From Desulfobacterales bacterium (GTDB lineage Bacteria > Desulfobacterota > Desulfobacteria > Desulfobacterales > UBA11574): DNA of 64,000 bases. The stretch is taken from assembly GCA_030145345.1 (NCBI GenBank), contig JAQYVT010000001.1, positions 77,013 through 141,012 on the forward strand, read 5' to 3'. The notes under the pieces are model-generated. The model did no database searches, was not told the DNA's origin, and worked only from the letters and a program-made list of their open reading frames with translations. A program made the position numbers and the translations under genes. Within the stretch, counting starts at the first letter, position 1; the number at the start of each line of letters is the position of its first letter. Below, piece by piece: positions 49,769 to 58,105 of the stretch.

Positions 49769-51151
49769 ATGGAAACCATCCTGATCGTTGATGATGAAAA
49801 GAATTATCCGCGGATATTAAGTGCCGTTCTCGAAGAAGAGGGTTTCGAAACCTTTTGTGCGAACAGCGGTTATGAGGCGCTTGAAACACTGAAAAATATC
49901 GACGTTGATCTCGTCCTTACCGATATGAAAATGCCCAAAATGGACGGCATTGAACTCCTGGAGAAAATCAAGGACAAAGACAAGGATCTTCCGGTCATTA
50001 TGATGACCGCTCACGGTACCGTGGATAAAGCTGTAGAGGCCATGCAGAAAGGGGCCTACAGTTATATTCTCAAGCCCTTCGATAATAACCGGCTGATTAT
50101 ATATGTTAATAAGGCCATCGGCATGTACCGGATGGTCAAAGAGAACCGGCAACTCAGAAATGCCGTGGAATCAAAGTACAGTTTCGGAAATATTATTGGA
50201 AAAAGCAAGGCGATGGAGGATGTTTTCGAAACGATTCGAAAAGTGGCACCCGCCACCACCACTGTTTTGATCGAAGGAGAAAGCGGTACCGGGAAAGAAC
50301 TGGTGGCAAAATCGATCCACTTTAACAGCCCGCGGCGGGATAAACCGTTTATTGCGGTGAACTGCAGCGCTCTGGCAGAGACGCTTCTTGAGAGTGAGCT
50401 TTTTGGCCATGAAAAAGGGGCATTTACCGGTGCAGTAGCCCGGCGGAAAGGCCGTTTTGAATTGGCTGACGGCGGCACCCTCTTTCTCGATGAAATCGGC
50501 GAACTTTCACAAAATTTACAGGTGAAACTTTTACGGGTCCTCCAAGAAAGAGTTTTTGAAAGGGTTGGAGGGGTAAAGCCGATTTCTGTCGATATCCGTA
50601 TTATTGCGGCTACCAATAAGAGACTTAAAGATGAAATGATCCAAGGACGATTCAGAGAAGATCTTTATTATCGGTTGAATGTTGTCCATATTGTCCTGCC
50701 TCTTTTAAGAAACCGTCGGGAAGATATTCACCTGCTGGCGGATCATTTTATCCATAAATATGAAGAGAAAGATAAATCCGGCACACCGGTATCCGGTCTT
50801 GATCCGGAAGTTGAACGTTTTTTTTTCGATTACAGCTGGCCCGGAAATGTTCGTGAGTTGGAGAATGTCATTGAACGGGCCATGGTGATGTGTCGAAGCA
50901 ATACCATTCAGGTTTCAGATCTTCCCAAGGAATTTAGAAGCAATGTTTATAACACGCTGCATATTGAAGGAATACCTTCCAGTGCAAAATTAGATGAAAC
51001 CCTGACGATGATCGAAAAAAGGATGATCGTAAGGGCTTTGAAATTGACAAATAATGTTCAATCCCAGGCGGCCGAATTGCTCGGCATTGGCAAAAGCGGG
51101 CTTAACTGGAAAATAAAAAAGTTGAAATTGGACGTCGGTTCAAAAGTTTGA
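49769..51151 (+). CDS. Sigma54-dependent response regulator (NtrC family)
   Basis: REC domain ETILIVDDEKN...VLTDMKMPKMDG; AAA+ GESGTGKELVAKSIH, GAFTGA; Fis-type HTH AAELLGIGKSGLNWKIKKL. Confidence 0.97.
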   Translation: METILIVDDEKNYPRILSAVLEEEGFETFCANSGYEALETLKNIDVDLVLTDMKMPKMDGIELLEKIKDKDKDLPVIMMTAHGTVDKAVEAMQKGAYSYILKPFDNNRLIIYVNKAIGMYRMVKENRQLRNAVESKYSFGNIIGKSKAMEDVFETIRKVAPATTTVLIEGESGTGKELVAKSIHFNSPRRDKPFIAVNCSALAETLLESELFGHEKGAFTGAVARRKGRFELADGGTLFLDEIGELSQNLQVKLLRVLQERVFERVGGVKPISVDIRIIAATNKRLKDEMIQGRFREDLYYRLNVVHIVLPLLRNRREDIHLLADHFIHKYEEKDKSGTPVSGLDPEVERFFFDYSWPGNVRELENVIERAMVMCRSNTIQVSDLPKEFRSNVYNTLHIEGIPSSAKLDETLTMIEKRMIVRALKLTNNVQSQAAELLGIGKSGLNWKIKKLKLDVGSKV

Positions 51152-51154
51152 ACC
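51137..51154. promoter_or_regulatory. Candidate enhancer (UAS) palindrome 1, overlapping the response regulator stop codon
   Basis: GGTTCAAA-AG-TTTGAACC, perfect 8-bp arms. Confidence 0.75.
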
Positions 51155-51215
51155 CTAGGAAACAACCATTTTTTTCTTATTATTTTAAATGGATATCTTA
51201 ATTTGAGTTTTAAGG

Positions 51216-51233
51216 GGTTCAAAATTTTGAATC
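51216..51233. promoter_or_regulatory. Candidate enhancer (UAS) palindrome 2
   Basis: GGTTCAAA-AT-TTTGAATC, one mismatch; 79 bp from copy 1. Confidence 0.75.
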
Positions 51234-51293
51234 GGGCGGATTTGGAATTATTTTCTTTTAAAACAGTCTGTTAAGTTGTTCATTGTTGGGGGC

Positions 51294-51311
51294 GGTTCAA
51301 AAATTTGAACG
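51294..51311. promoter_or_regulatory. Candidate enhancer (UAS) palindrome 3
   Basis: GGTTCAAA-AA-TTTGAACG, one mismatch; 78 bp from copy 2. Confidence 0.75.
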
Positions 51312-51441
51312 ATTCCGGATTTAAAGGGCGTGGTTAAGAAGAAAAGCAGTGCGGAACATCTCAAATCATTTTCACTATAACTTGCTATAATTAATATATA
51401 AATTAAAATGATAAAAATTTGGCGGGCTTAATGTGCCACTT

Positions 51442-51457
51442 TGGCAAGGAACTTGCA
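51442..51457 (+). promoter_or_regulatory. Sigma54 (RpoN) promoter
   Basis: TGGCAAGGAACTTGCA: matches TGGCACG-N4-TTGCW at all but one conserved position, with correct GG-GC spacing. Confidence 0.85.
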
Positions 51458-51467
51458 TGTTCTATTT

Positions 51468-51541
51468 GCAACCTAATAATTTCTTCATTTGTTTTCCTTC
51501 TTAATGGCCAACCGGCTTAAAACCGGTTGGCCATTTTTTTT
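51468..51541 (+). ncRNA. Candidate sigma54-dependent small RNA (~74 nt)
   Basis: Predicted TSS 12 nt after the -12 GC to the end of the terminator U-tract; contains no ORF of note. Confidence 0.65.
51503..51541 (+). terminator. Intrinsic terminator
   Basis: AATGGCCAACCGG-CTTAAAA-CCGGTTGGCCATT (13-bp perfect stem) followed by a T-run; the opposite strand lacks a U-tract. Confidence 0.92.
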
Positions 51542-51547
51542 GGGATT

Positions 51548-52252
51548 TTAACTCTGCATCTGACCGGCCACCTTTTCTTTTGCAATTTCAGTATATATTG
51601 AGCCGGTATGATCGGATAAAATTTTCTTAAACGCATCGATGCTTTTTCCATGATCGCCCATGGCATCATACATCTCCCCTAAATTGAAAAGGGCTTCATC
51701 TTTAAGGCTGTAATCCGGTATCGATGCAATCATTTCAAAATATTTGGCTGCGGTTTTGTAATCTTTTTTCACCGTGTAGGAATACCCCAGGCTGTTAATA
51801 ATGAGATTTTTAATAAACGGTTCATCATTGAAGTCTTCAAGGGATTTCTGGTAAAGTTCTATGGCTTTGTTATAATCTTTAGCCGTGTAACAAATATTGG
51901 CATATATGAGTCGTGCATGTTTTCCACCCGCCCTGCCCGGGTATTTTTCAATCATCGATTGAAAATCCTTTCCAACGTCCAGATACGCCTTGTCCGGTCC
52001 GGTATTTTTAAGCAGCATCTGGTATTGGGTAATATTCTGTTGAAGCAGGGCAGATGCCGTGTCTTCGGATTTTTTTAAAAAATATGAAAAACCCGCTGCA
52101 ACAACAATAAGGATCAGAACAAACCCCAGGAAACATGAAACCTTCACTTTGTTTTCTGCAGCAAAACCGGATAATTTTGTCCAGAATGTTATAAACTCGT
52201 CGGGATTGGCGAGGTCTCTTTTACGCGCTCGGGATATCTTTTTTTTTGCCAT
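51548..52252 (-). CDS. TPR-repeat membrane-anchored protein
   Basis: Start MAKKKISRARKRDLANPDEF; one TM; TPRs (YANICYTAKDYNKAIELYQKSLEDFNDEPFIKNLIINSLGYSYTVKKDYKTAAKYFEMIAS). Confidence 0.85.
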   Translation of the reverse strand: MAKKKISRARKRDLANPDEFITFWTKLSGFAAENKVKVSCFLGFVLILIVVAAGFSYFLKKSEDTASALLQQNITQYQMLLKNTGPDKAYLDVGKDFQSMIEKYPGRAGGKHARLIYANICYTAKDYNKAIELYQKSLEDFNDEPFIKNLIINSLGYSYTVKKDYKTAAKYFEMIASIPDYSLKDEALFNLGEMYDAMGDHGKSIDAFKKILSDHTGSIYTEIAKEKVAGQMQS

Positions 52253-53250
52253 TATTCCTCCAGCAATTTTTTGATTCTCTGCCAGCCGTCTTCCGGGATG
52301 TTCGCGCCCACGACCTGGCACACTTCGTAACCACAGGCAGATCCAAGTTTACCGCATTTTTCGAGGCCATAACCGTTAACCAGTCCAAAGAGAAAACCAG
52401 ATGCCCAGAGATCACCGGCTCCGGTGGTATCCGCAGCAGCACCGCTTCCCATGGCTTCAATTTTTATGATTTTCCCGTCATGGGAAATAAAGCTGCCGCG
52501 TTCCCCAACCTTTAGGGCTGCAATCTGTGTATTTTCAGATAGGGATCTGACCGCTTTTATTTCGTCCCCGTGGCCGGTAAATGTTTTTGCTTCATCCTCA
52601 TTGGCAATCAAAATGTCAACAAAATCTTTTACAATTTTTTTAAGAAAGGTTTTCGACGTCTCAACAACCGTAAAACTGGCAAGATCCAGGGAGACCAGTG
52701 CGCCGGCGGCTTTTGCACCCTTTAGGGCTGCCATGATCAGATCTTCGTTAAAAAGAAGATACCCTTCAATATGAACAATTGCAGCGTTTTCAAAACAATT
52801 TTCAGTAATTTCTTCGGGTTGTGCTTCTGATGCCGCGCCGAGAAACGTTAACATGGACCGCTGTGCATCGGGTGTGATAATGGACAGCACCCTGCCGGTG
52901 GGAGACGGTGATTTAAAAAGGGCAGGATCGACGTTGCTGTTTTTCAGATCTGTTTCAAACAGACGGGCCATTTCGCCATTACCGCTTTTGCCGACAAAAC
53001 GAGCCGACCCTCCAAGCCTGCCGATGCCGATCACCGTGTTGCACGCCGACCCACCGGGCATGATGGTCGGTTTTTTAGAGGTTTGCGACACGGCCAATTC
53101 AATGAACTCTCTGTCGACATATTTCATTCCACCTTTAACTGCGCGGGTTTTCACTAAAAAATCGTCGTCTTCGTGCGCAAGAATATCGACCAGGGCCGAA
53201 CCGATACCCACAACCAATCTTTTCTGCTGATCCTTCTGATTTGTAATCAT
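52252..53250 (-). CDS. PfkB-family (adenosine/ribokinase-like) carbohydrate kinase
   Basis: MPGGSACNTVIGIGRLGG and DTTGAGDLWASGFLFGL. Confidence 0.93.
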   Translation of the reverse strand: MITNQKDQQKRLVVGIGSALVDILAHEDDDFLVKTRAVKGGMKYVDREFIELAVSQTSKKPTIMPGGSACNTVIGIGRLGGSARFVGKSGNGEMARLFETDLKNSNVDPALFKSPSPTGRVLSIITPDAQRSMLTFLGAASEAQPEEITENCFENAAIVHIEGYLLFNEDLIMAALKGAKAAGALVSLDLASFTVVETSKTFLKKIVKDFVDILIANEDEAKTFTGHGDEIKAVRSLSENTQIAALKVGERGSFISHDGKIIKIEAMGSGAAADTTGAGDLWASGFLFGLVNGYGLEKCGKLGSACGYEVCQVVGANIPEDGWQRIKKLLEE

Positions 53251-53333
53251 TATTTTGATTTTCTTACTTTCTGGGCAGCCGATGCCCTTGAGCGTGATAA
53301 TTCACCATAAAACAGCCCGGATAATCCATCCGC

Positions 53334-53765
53334 TTACCATACCAGAGATTGATAGATCCACCCCTTGTCCCCGTCGGCGTGCTGAATGTGAATCCAGCTA
53401 TTTTTGCGCTGTATGACTTTAAACGGAACGCCTTTTTCAACCGTAAACAAAATTGAAAAACTTTGGCCAGGACCCGATCGAATATTGCAATCGTCTTTTT
53501 TGGTAATCACGGACGGAATTTTCCCGACGAGCGATTTGTAGATCCACCCTTTATCGCCTTCAAAATCACGAAAATGATACCATTGTCCCGACTTTTGAAA
53601 CACATCGACAGGATAGTATTTTTCCACTTCCCACAAGATCTCATGATTTTTCCCGGGACCTGAACGTATGTTGGCCGTTGACACAGCTACCGCCAGGCGT
53701 TCCGCCGAAGCCACGCCGGTAAAAACGAATAGCAAAAAAAATGTTGTCCATGTATAATTTTTCAT
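53334..53765 (-). CDS. Secreted protein with two bacterial SH3 domains
   Basis: Signal peptide; STANIRSGPGKNHEILWEVEKYYPVDV and DDCNIRSGPGQSFSILFTVEKGVPFKV repeats. Confidence 0.9.
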   Translation of the reverse strand: MKNYTWTTFFLLFVFTGVASAERLAVAVSTANIRSGPGKNHEILWEVEKYYPVDVFQKSGQWYHFRDFEGDKGWIYKSLVGKIPSVITKKDDCNIRSGPGQSFSILFTVEKGVPFKVIQRKNSWIHIQHADGDKGWIYQSLVW

Positions 53766-53781
53766 TTGATTCTAAAACGTA

Positions 53782-54717
53782 TTACCGTGCAATAAATCGA
53801 CGCTCTCGGCTGTCAAGCCTTTCAATACCTTCTTCTTTAGCTTCCTGTAAAGCCTTTTTATAATCCTTTTGTGACAGATGAACAGACAGCCCCTTTACCT
53901 CCCCGGCCCGGCCGCAGGGTCTGTACTGGGGCATGATGTTGACGTATGTGTTCAATGAAATTTTGCGTGCAATAAATCTCATTATTTCCCGGGTTCCTGC
54001 AAGTCCATGGGGCAGGACCAGGTGTCTGAGCAAGATCCCGCGCCGGGCGATGCCGGCATCATCGGTGATAAGGTCTCCCACTTGCCGGTGCATCTCAATC
54101 AGTGCTTTTTGTGCCACCTCGGGGTAATCTTCGGCGTTGCATGTGGTTTGCGCCACCTCAGGATCCCAAAATTTAAAATCCGGCATATAAATATCGAATA
54201 CACCTTCGAGCAGTTTCAGCGTTTCAATGGAATCATACCCTCCGGTGTTGTAAACCAACGGAACTGAAAGACCCTTTCCTATGGCAATTTCCAAAGCCGA
54301 GAGGATCTGGGGCACCACATGGGACGGGGTAACGAAATTAACGTTGTGGCACCCGCCATTTTGCAAATGAAGCATTATACTTGCAAGCTGATCATTGGAT
54401 ATCTCTTCACCGTGACCCAGGTGACTGATGTCATAATTCTGGCAGAAGTTGCACAACAGGTTGCAGTGGGTAAAAAAAATTGTACCGGAGCCATGGCTTC
54501 CCACCAAAGGGTCCTCTTCCCCAAAGTGAGGATTGAAACTGGAGACATAGGCTTTTGGGCCTGTTTTGCATATACCGGTTTCTCCGGCCAGCCGATCGAC
54601 CTCACATCTTCTGGGACAGAGTGTGCAAGATTTTAAAATCTCATGCGCCGCTTCAATTTTTCCTGCCAGAGCCCCTTTATTGAAGGTTTCAATAAAGGCG
54701 GGTTCAAAATTCGGCAT
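53782..54717 (-). CDS. Radical SAM protein (PflA-like, COG1313 type)
   Basis: FFTHCNLLCNFCQNYDISH radical SAM CxxxCxxC variant; CTLCPRRCEVDR N-terminal Cys motif. Confidence 0.9.
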   Translation of the reverse strand: MPNFEPAFIETFNKGALAGKIEAAHEILKSCTLCPRRCEVDRLAGETGICKTGPKAYVSSFNPHFGEEDPLVGSHGSGTIFFTHCNLLCNFCQNYDISHLGHGEEISNDQLASIMLHLQNGGCHNVNFVTPSHVVPQILSALEIAIGKGLSVPLVYNTGGYDSIETLKLLEGVFDIYMPDFKFWDPEVAQTTCNAEDYPEVAQKALIEMHRQVGDLITDDAGIARRGILLRHLVLPHGLAGTREIMRFIARKISLNTYVNIMPQYRPCGRAGEVKGLSVHLSQKDYKKALQEAKEEGIERLDSRERRFIAR

Positions 54718-54777
54718 ATTACATGCCTCCTGTGTTACCCGGAGCGCTTCTTTCGGGTTAAGAAGGGTTCAATGGAT

Positions 54778-56958
54778 TTATGCCCATATTAGTTTTCCCC
54801 CCTGATAGACGAAGAAGGCGGCGGTCCATGCAAGGAGTGTACTATAAGAAATACTGAAAATCATCCATTTCCAGGATGCGGTTTCACGTTTGATGGCGGC
54901 CAATGTTGCGAGACACGGCATGTACAATAGAACAAAAACCATCATTGCCAGGGCTCCAAGGGGCGTCATATCGGATGATAAGAGTGCATTTTTAAGGGCT
55001 TCCGAATCCTCATTTCCATCAGCAGCATAAAGTATTCCCATGGTACTTACAACGATTTCTTTTGCAACAAAGCCGGTGAGAAGGGCCACGCTTCCGCGCC
55101 AGTCGATGCCGAGGGGTTCAAAAATCGGCGCGACAACTTTACCGATACGACCCATATAAGATTTTTCAGCATGTTCGGCCTGCATGGCTCTTGCAAGTTT
55201 TGCCACAGCAAGATCACGTTTCTGTGTTAATAACGCTTTTTCCGGTTCATGGCCCGTGGCAATTTCAGTTTGAAAAGATGTTTTGACCCGGTCTATTTCT
55301 GAGGCATAATTTATAGAATACGGCATGTTTCTCGGAAATGCGGAAAGTGCCCATACCACCACCGAGCCCGCGAGGATGATGCCCCCCATCTTTTTTAAAA
55401 ATATTTTACTCCGATCCCACATGTGAATCAGGAGGCTTTTTATCATCGGAATTCTGTATGGCGGCAGTTCCATGACGAACGGTGCGTCAACACCTCTCAA
55501 GAGGGTTGATCGGAATATACGGCCGGTGATAATTGAAAGTATAATCCCCAATAGATAGATGCCGAATATTACGGATCCGGCCCGGACCCCAAAGAAAGCA
55601 CCGGCCAGAATAATGTACACCGGCAGTCTGGCCGAGCATGACATAAACGGGGTGATGAGAATCGTAAGGATTCGATCTTTCTCACTTTCCAAGGTGCGGC
55701 TGGCCATAATGGCCGGAACGTTACATCCGAACCCCATGAGCATGGGGATGAACGATTTGCCATGAAGCCCGATAAGATGCATGATTTTGTCCATGAGAAA
55801 CGCCGCCCTGGACATGTAGCCCGTATCTTCAAAGAGCGCGATACAGAAGAAAAGAATCAAAATATTCGGCAGGAAAATAATAACACTTCCCACACCCGCA
55901 ATGACGCCGTTGATGAGAAAATCCTTAAAAATATTATCCGGAAGCACCTGGGCCAGAGACGTGGAAAAAAGCTTTATAGCGGTGCCGATCCACTCCATTG
56001 GATAGACCCCCAATGAAAACGTGAGTTGGAACATGGCCCAGATAAAGAAAATAAAGATGGGGAACCCCACAAACCGGTTGGTCAGCACAAGATCTACGTT
56101 TCGAGATATATCCACACGCTGCCGGGTAGATGTGGTGAGGACCTCCCGGATGATGCCGGCGATAAATCCGTAGCGCTCGTCGGTCATTACGATTTCCGGC
56201 TCGTCATCGAATCGGTCCACGAGGAAATCCCGCTGCGCCTTTGCTTCTTCAAGAATCCTTCGGCCGTTTTTACCGGTTTTCAGTTGGATGCGCTCTTTTA
56301 CGATTTTGTCATCTTCAATAAGCTTTATGGCGGTCCATCGAATGTTGTAAGGAATGGAGCCTTCCGCTTGGCTTTGAATGAAATGTTCCAGTTTGGAAAT
56401 GGAATCTTCGATGTCCTTGGTGTATTTTACTTTACGCTTTATGGGTATCACATAATTGGACTCAGCCAGTTCAATGGCCTTTTCCAGGAGCGTATCGATG
56501 CCTTTGTTTTTGTTGCCCACCGTAAAAACCACCGGAAGGTCCAGAAGTTGAGAGAGTTTTTTCTCGTCGATTTTAATTCCCCGGGTTCGGGCAACATCCG
56601 CCATGTTGAGGGCGAACAAGACTTTGCAGTCAATCTCTCTCAACTGTGTTGCCAGATAAAGACTCCGTTCCAGGTTGGATGCGTCGATGATGTCGATAAC
56701 AACGTCCGGGCGTTCTTCCAGGACAAAATTCCGGGCGACGATCTCTTCTATGGAAAAGGGGGTTAAACTGTATGTCCCGGGAAGATCTATAATTTTTAAA
56801 TCATATCCGGATTTTTTTATATGGCCTTCTTTTTTTTCAACAGTGACACCCGGCCAGTTTCCCACTTTCTGCCGGGTACCGGTCATGTTGTTGAATATCG
56901 TGGTCTTGCCTGAATTGGGGTTGCCTGCAAGGGCGATGGAAAGGTGTTTTTGATACAT
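54778..56958 (-). CDS. feoB: Ferrous iron transport protein B
   Basis: IALAGNPNSGKTTIFNNMTGTRQKVGNWPGVTVEKKEG; C-terminal Gate/nucleoside-recognition TM domains. Confidence 0.98.
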   Translation of the reverse strand: MYQKHLSIALAGNPNSGKTTIFNNMTGTRQKVGNWPGVTVEKKEGHIKKSGYDLKIIDLPGTYSLTPFSIEEIVARNFVLEERPDVVIDIIDASNLERSLYLATQLREIDCKVLFALNMADVARTRGIKIDEKKLSQLLDLPVVFTVGNKNKGIDTLLEKAIELAESNYVIPIKRKVKYTKDIEDSISKLEHFIQSQAEGSIPYNIRWTAIKLIEDDKIVKERIQLKTGKNGRRILEEAKAQRDFLVDRFDDEPEIVMTDERYGFIAGIIREVLTTSTRQRVDISRNVDLVLTNRFVGFPIFIFFIWAMFQLTFSLGVYPMEWIGTAIKLFSTSLAQVLPDNIFKDFLINGVIAGVGSVIIFLPNILILFFCIALFEDTGYMSRAAFLMDKIMHLIGLHGKSFIPMLMGFGCNVPAIMASRTLESEKDRILTILITPFMSCSARLPVYIILAGAFFGVRAGSVIFGIYLLGIILSIITGRIFRSTLLRGVDAPFVMELPPYRIPMIKSLLIHMWDRSKIFLKKMGGIILAGSVVVWALSAFPRNMPYSINYASEIDRVKTSFQTEIATGHEPEKALLTQKRDLAVAKLARAMQAEHAEKSYMGRIGKVVAPIFEPLGIDWRGSVALLTGFVAKEIVVSTMGILYAADGNEDSEALKNALLSSDMTPLGALAMMVFVLLYMPCLATLAAIKRETASWKWMIFSISYSTLLAWTAAFFVYQGGKLIWA

Positions 56959-56968
56959 TATGGTTTTT

Positions 56969-57202
56969 CTACTTTACGTGTTCGACGGTGATCTGTGCAG
57001 CTTCCTGAACCCGAAGGGATACATGGTATCCTTTTACAATCAATTCAACAGGATCCTTCAAGGGTGCATATTTTTCTACATAGATCTCTGAACCCTTCAA
57101 GATGCCCATTTCAAGTATCCGTCTTCGGAGGGCGCCGTTCCCGCCCACCCGGACGACTCTTGCGGTCTGTTTTGCTTTCATTTCGCTCAATAACATGAAC
57201 AC
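56969..57202 (-). CDS. feoA: Ferrous iron transport protein A
   Basis: GALRRRILEMGILKGSEIYVEKYAPLKDPVELIVKGYHVSLRVQEA; upstream of feoB. Confidence 0.95.
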   Translation of the reverse strand: MFMLLSEMKAKQTARVVRVGGNGALRRRILEMGILKGSEIYVEKYAPLKDPVELIVKGYHVSLRVQEAAQITVEHVK

Positions 57203-57212
57203 TTCTCCAAGG

Positions 57213-57893
57213 TTAGCTTCTAACGCGTTCTACCAGAATCTTTTTTGCCAGACCCCGCCCAAGGACGTACCGTTGATGGCCCACAGCAATGACCAATTGT
57301 CCTTTATCGAGGTTGTTGATGACATCTATTTTGTCTCCGATTCTTAAGCCCATGGACAATAACCGCATATGTGCAGTGGCGCCTCCGGTAAATTCCTTGA
57401 TTTCAAACCGCTCCCCCTGCTTGGCATTGACAAGGGGCATGGGTTGTATGTGATCTTTAAGACAATCGGAACAGATACCGTAGATATCCATCTTGTGTTG
57501 AAGCATGTGGAAATTATGGGTCGCGGCAATCTGAACCTGAAGATTTTCGAGCTGTTCGTCTTTGAACTCATAAATATTTCGACATTTTGTACAGATCATA
57601 TGATCATGATGCTGACCCAAATGCCGATGTTCATATCGAACTTCTCCATTGTCAAACCTGTTTCTATGGGCAAAACCGAACCGGCACATAAATTTCAGGG
57701 TATCTCTGACAAAATCGGACGAAAATTGATGTCCGCTCTCATTAAGCAGTTGGGTCAGTTCTCCCACCGTTAAGTGACGCTCGTTTTGAAGAAAAACTTC
57801 CAGAATCTTGAATCGATCTTCAAAATCATCGATGTCTTCTTGTTTAAAAAGTTTTTTGAACTGTTCCTTTTCACGGTTATGGATGCGTTTCAT
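57213..57893 (-). CDS. Fur-family regulator fused to a C-terminal FeoA domain
   Basis: Fur-type winged helix plus RYEHRHLGQHHDHMICTKCRNIYEF...YGICSDC, then FEIKEFTGGATAHMRLLSMGLRIGDKIDVINNLDKGQLVIAVGHQRYVLGRGLAKKILV (FeoA). Confidence 0.92.
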   Translation of the reverse strand: MKRIHNREKEQFKKLFKQEDIDDFEDRFKILEVFLQNERHLTVGELTQLLNESGHQFSSDFVRDTLKFMCRFGFAHRNRFDNGEVRYEHRHLGQHHDHMICTKCRNIYEFKDEQLENLQVQIAATHNFHMLQHKMDIYGICSDCLKDHIQPMPLVNAKQGERFEIKEFTGGATAHMRLLSMGLRIGDKIDVINNLDKGQLVIAVGHQRYVLGRGLAKKILVERVRS

Positions 57894-57939
57894 ATAAATT
57901 CCCCGGCGAAACAATGTGCCCGCCATTTTTTAACCTTAT

Positions 57940-57954
57940 TGAGAATGATTTTCC
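57940..57954. promoter_or_regulatory. Candidate Fur box upstream of fur-feoA/feoAB
   Basis: TGAGAATGATTTTCC: 12/15 match to TGATAATGATTATCA. Confidence 0.6.
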
Positions 57955-58105
57955 ACTGTAATGCTTGATAGGGACGTTGTCAATAAAGCAACTATCCGGA
58001 AAAGAAACACATATCCTAATGGCCGATCAATATGTTTTATTAAAATATCTCCAATTTCGACGATCCTTCAAAGGGGATAAAAAAATTCCCCGACGGCCCC
58101 AAAGG

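Noticed and set aside
56026-56766. 246-aa + strand ORF
   Set aside because: Antisense to feoB; shadow ORF.
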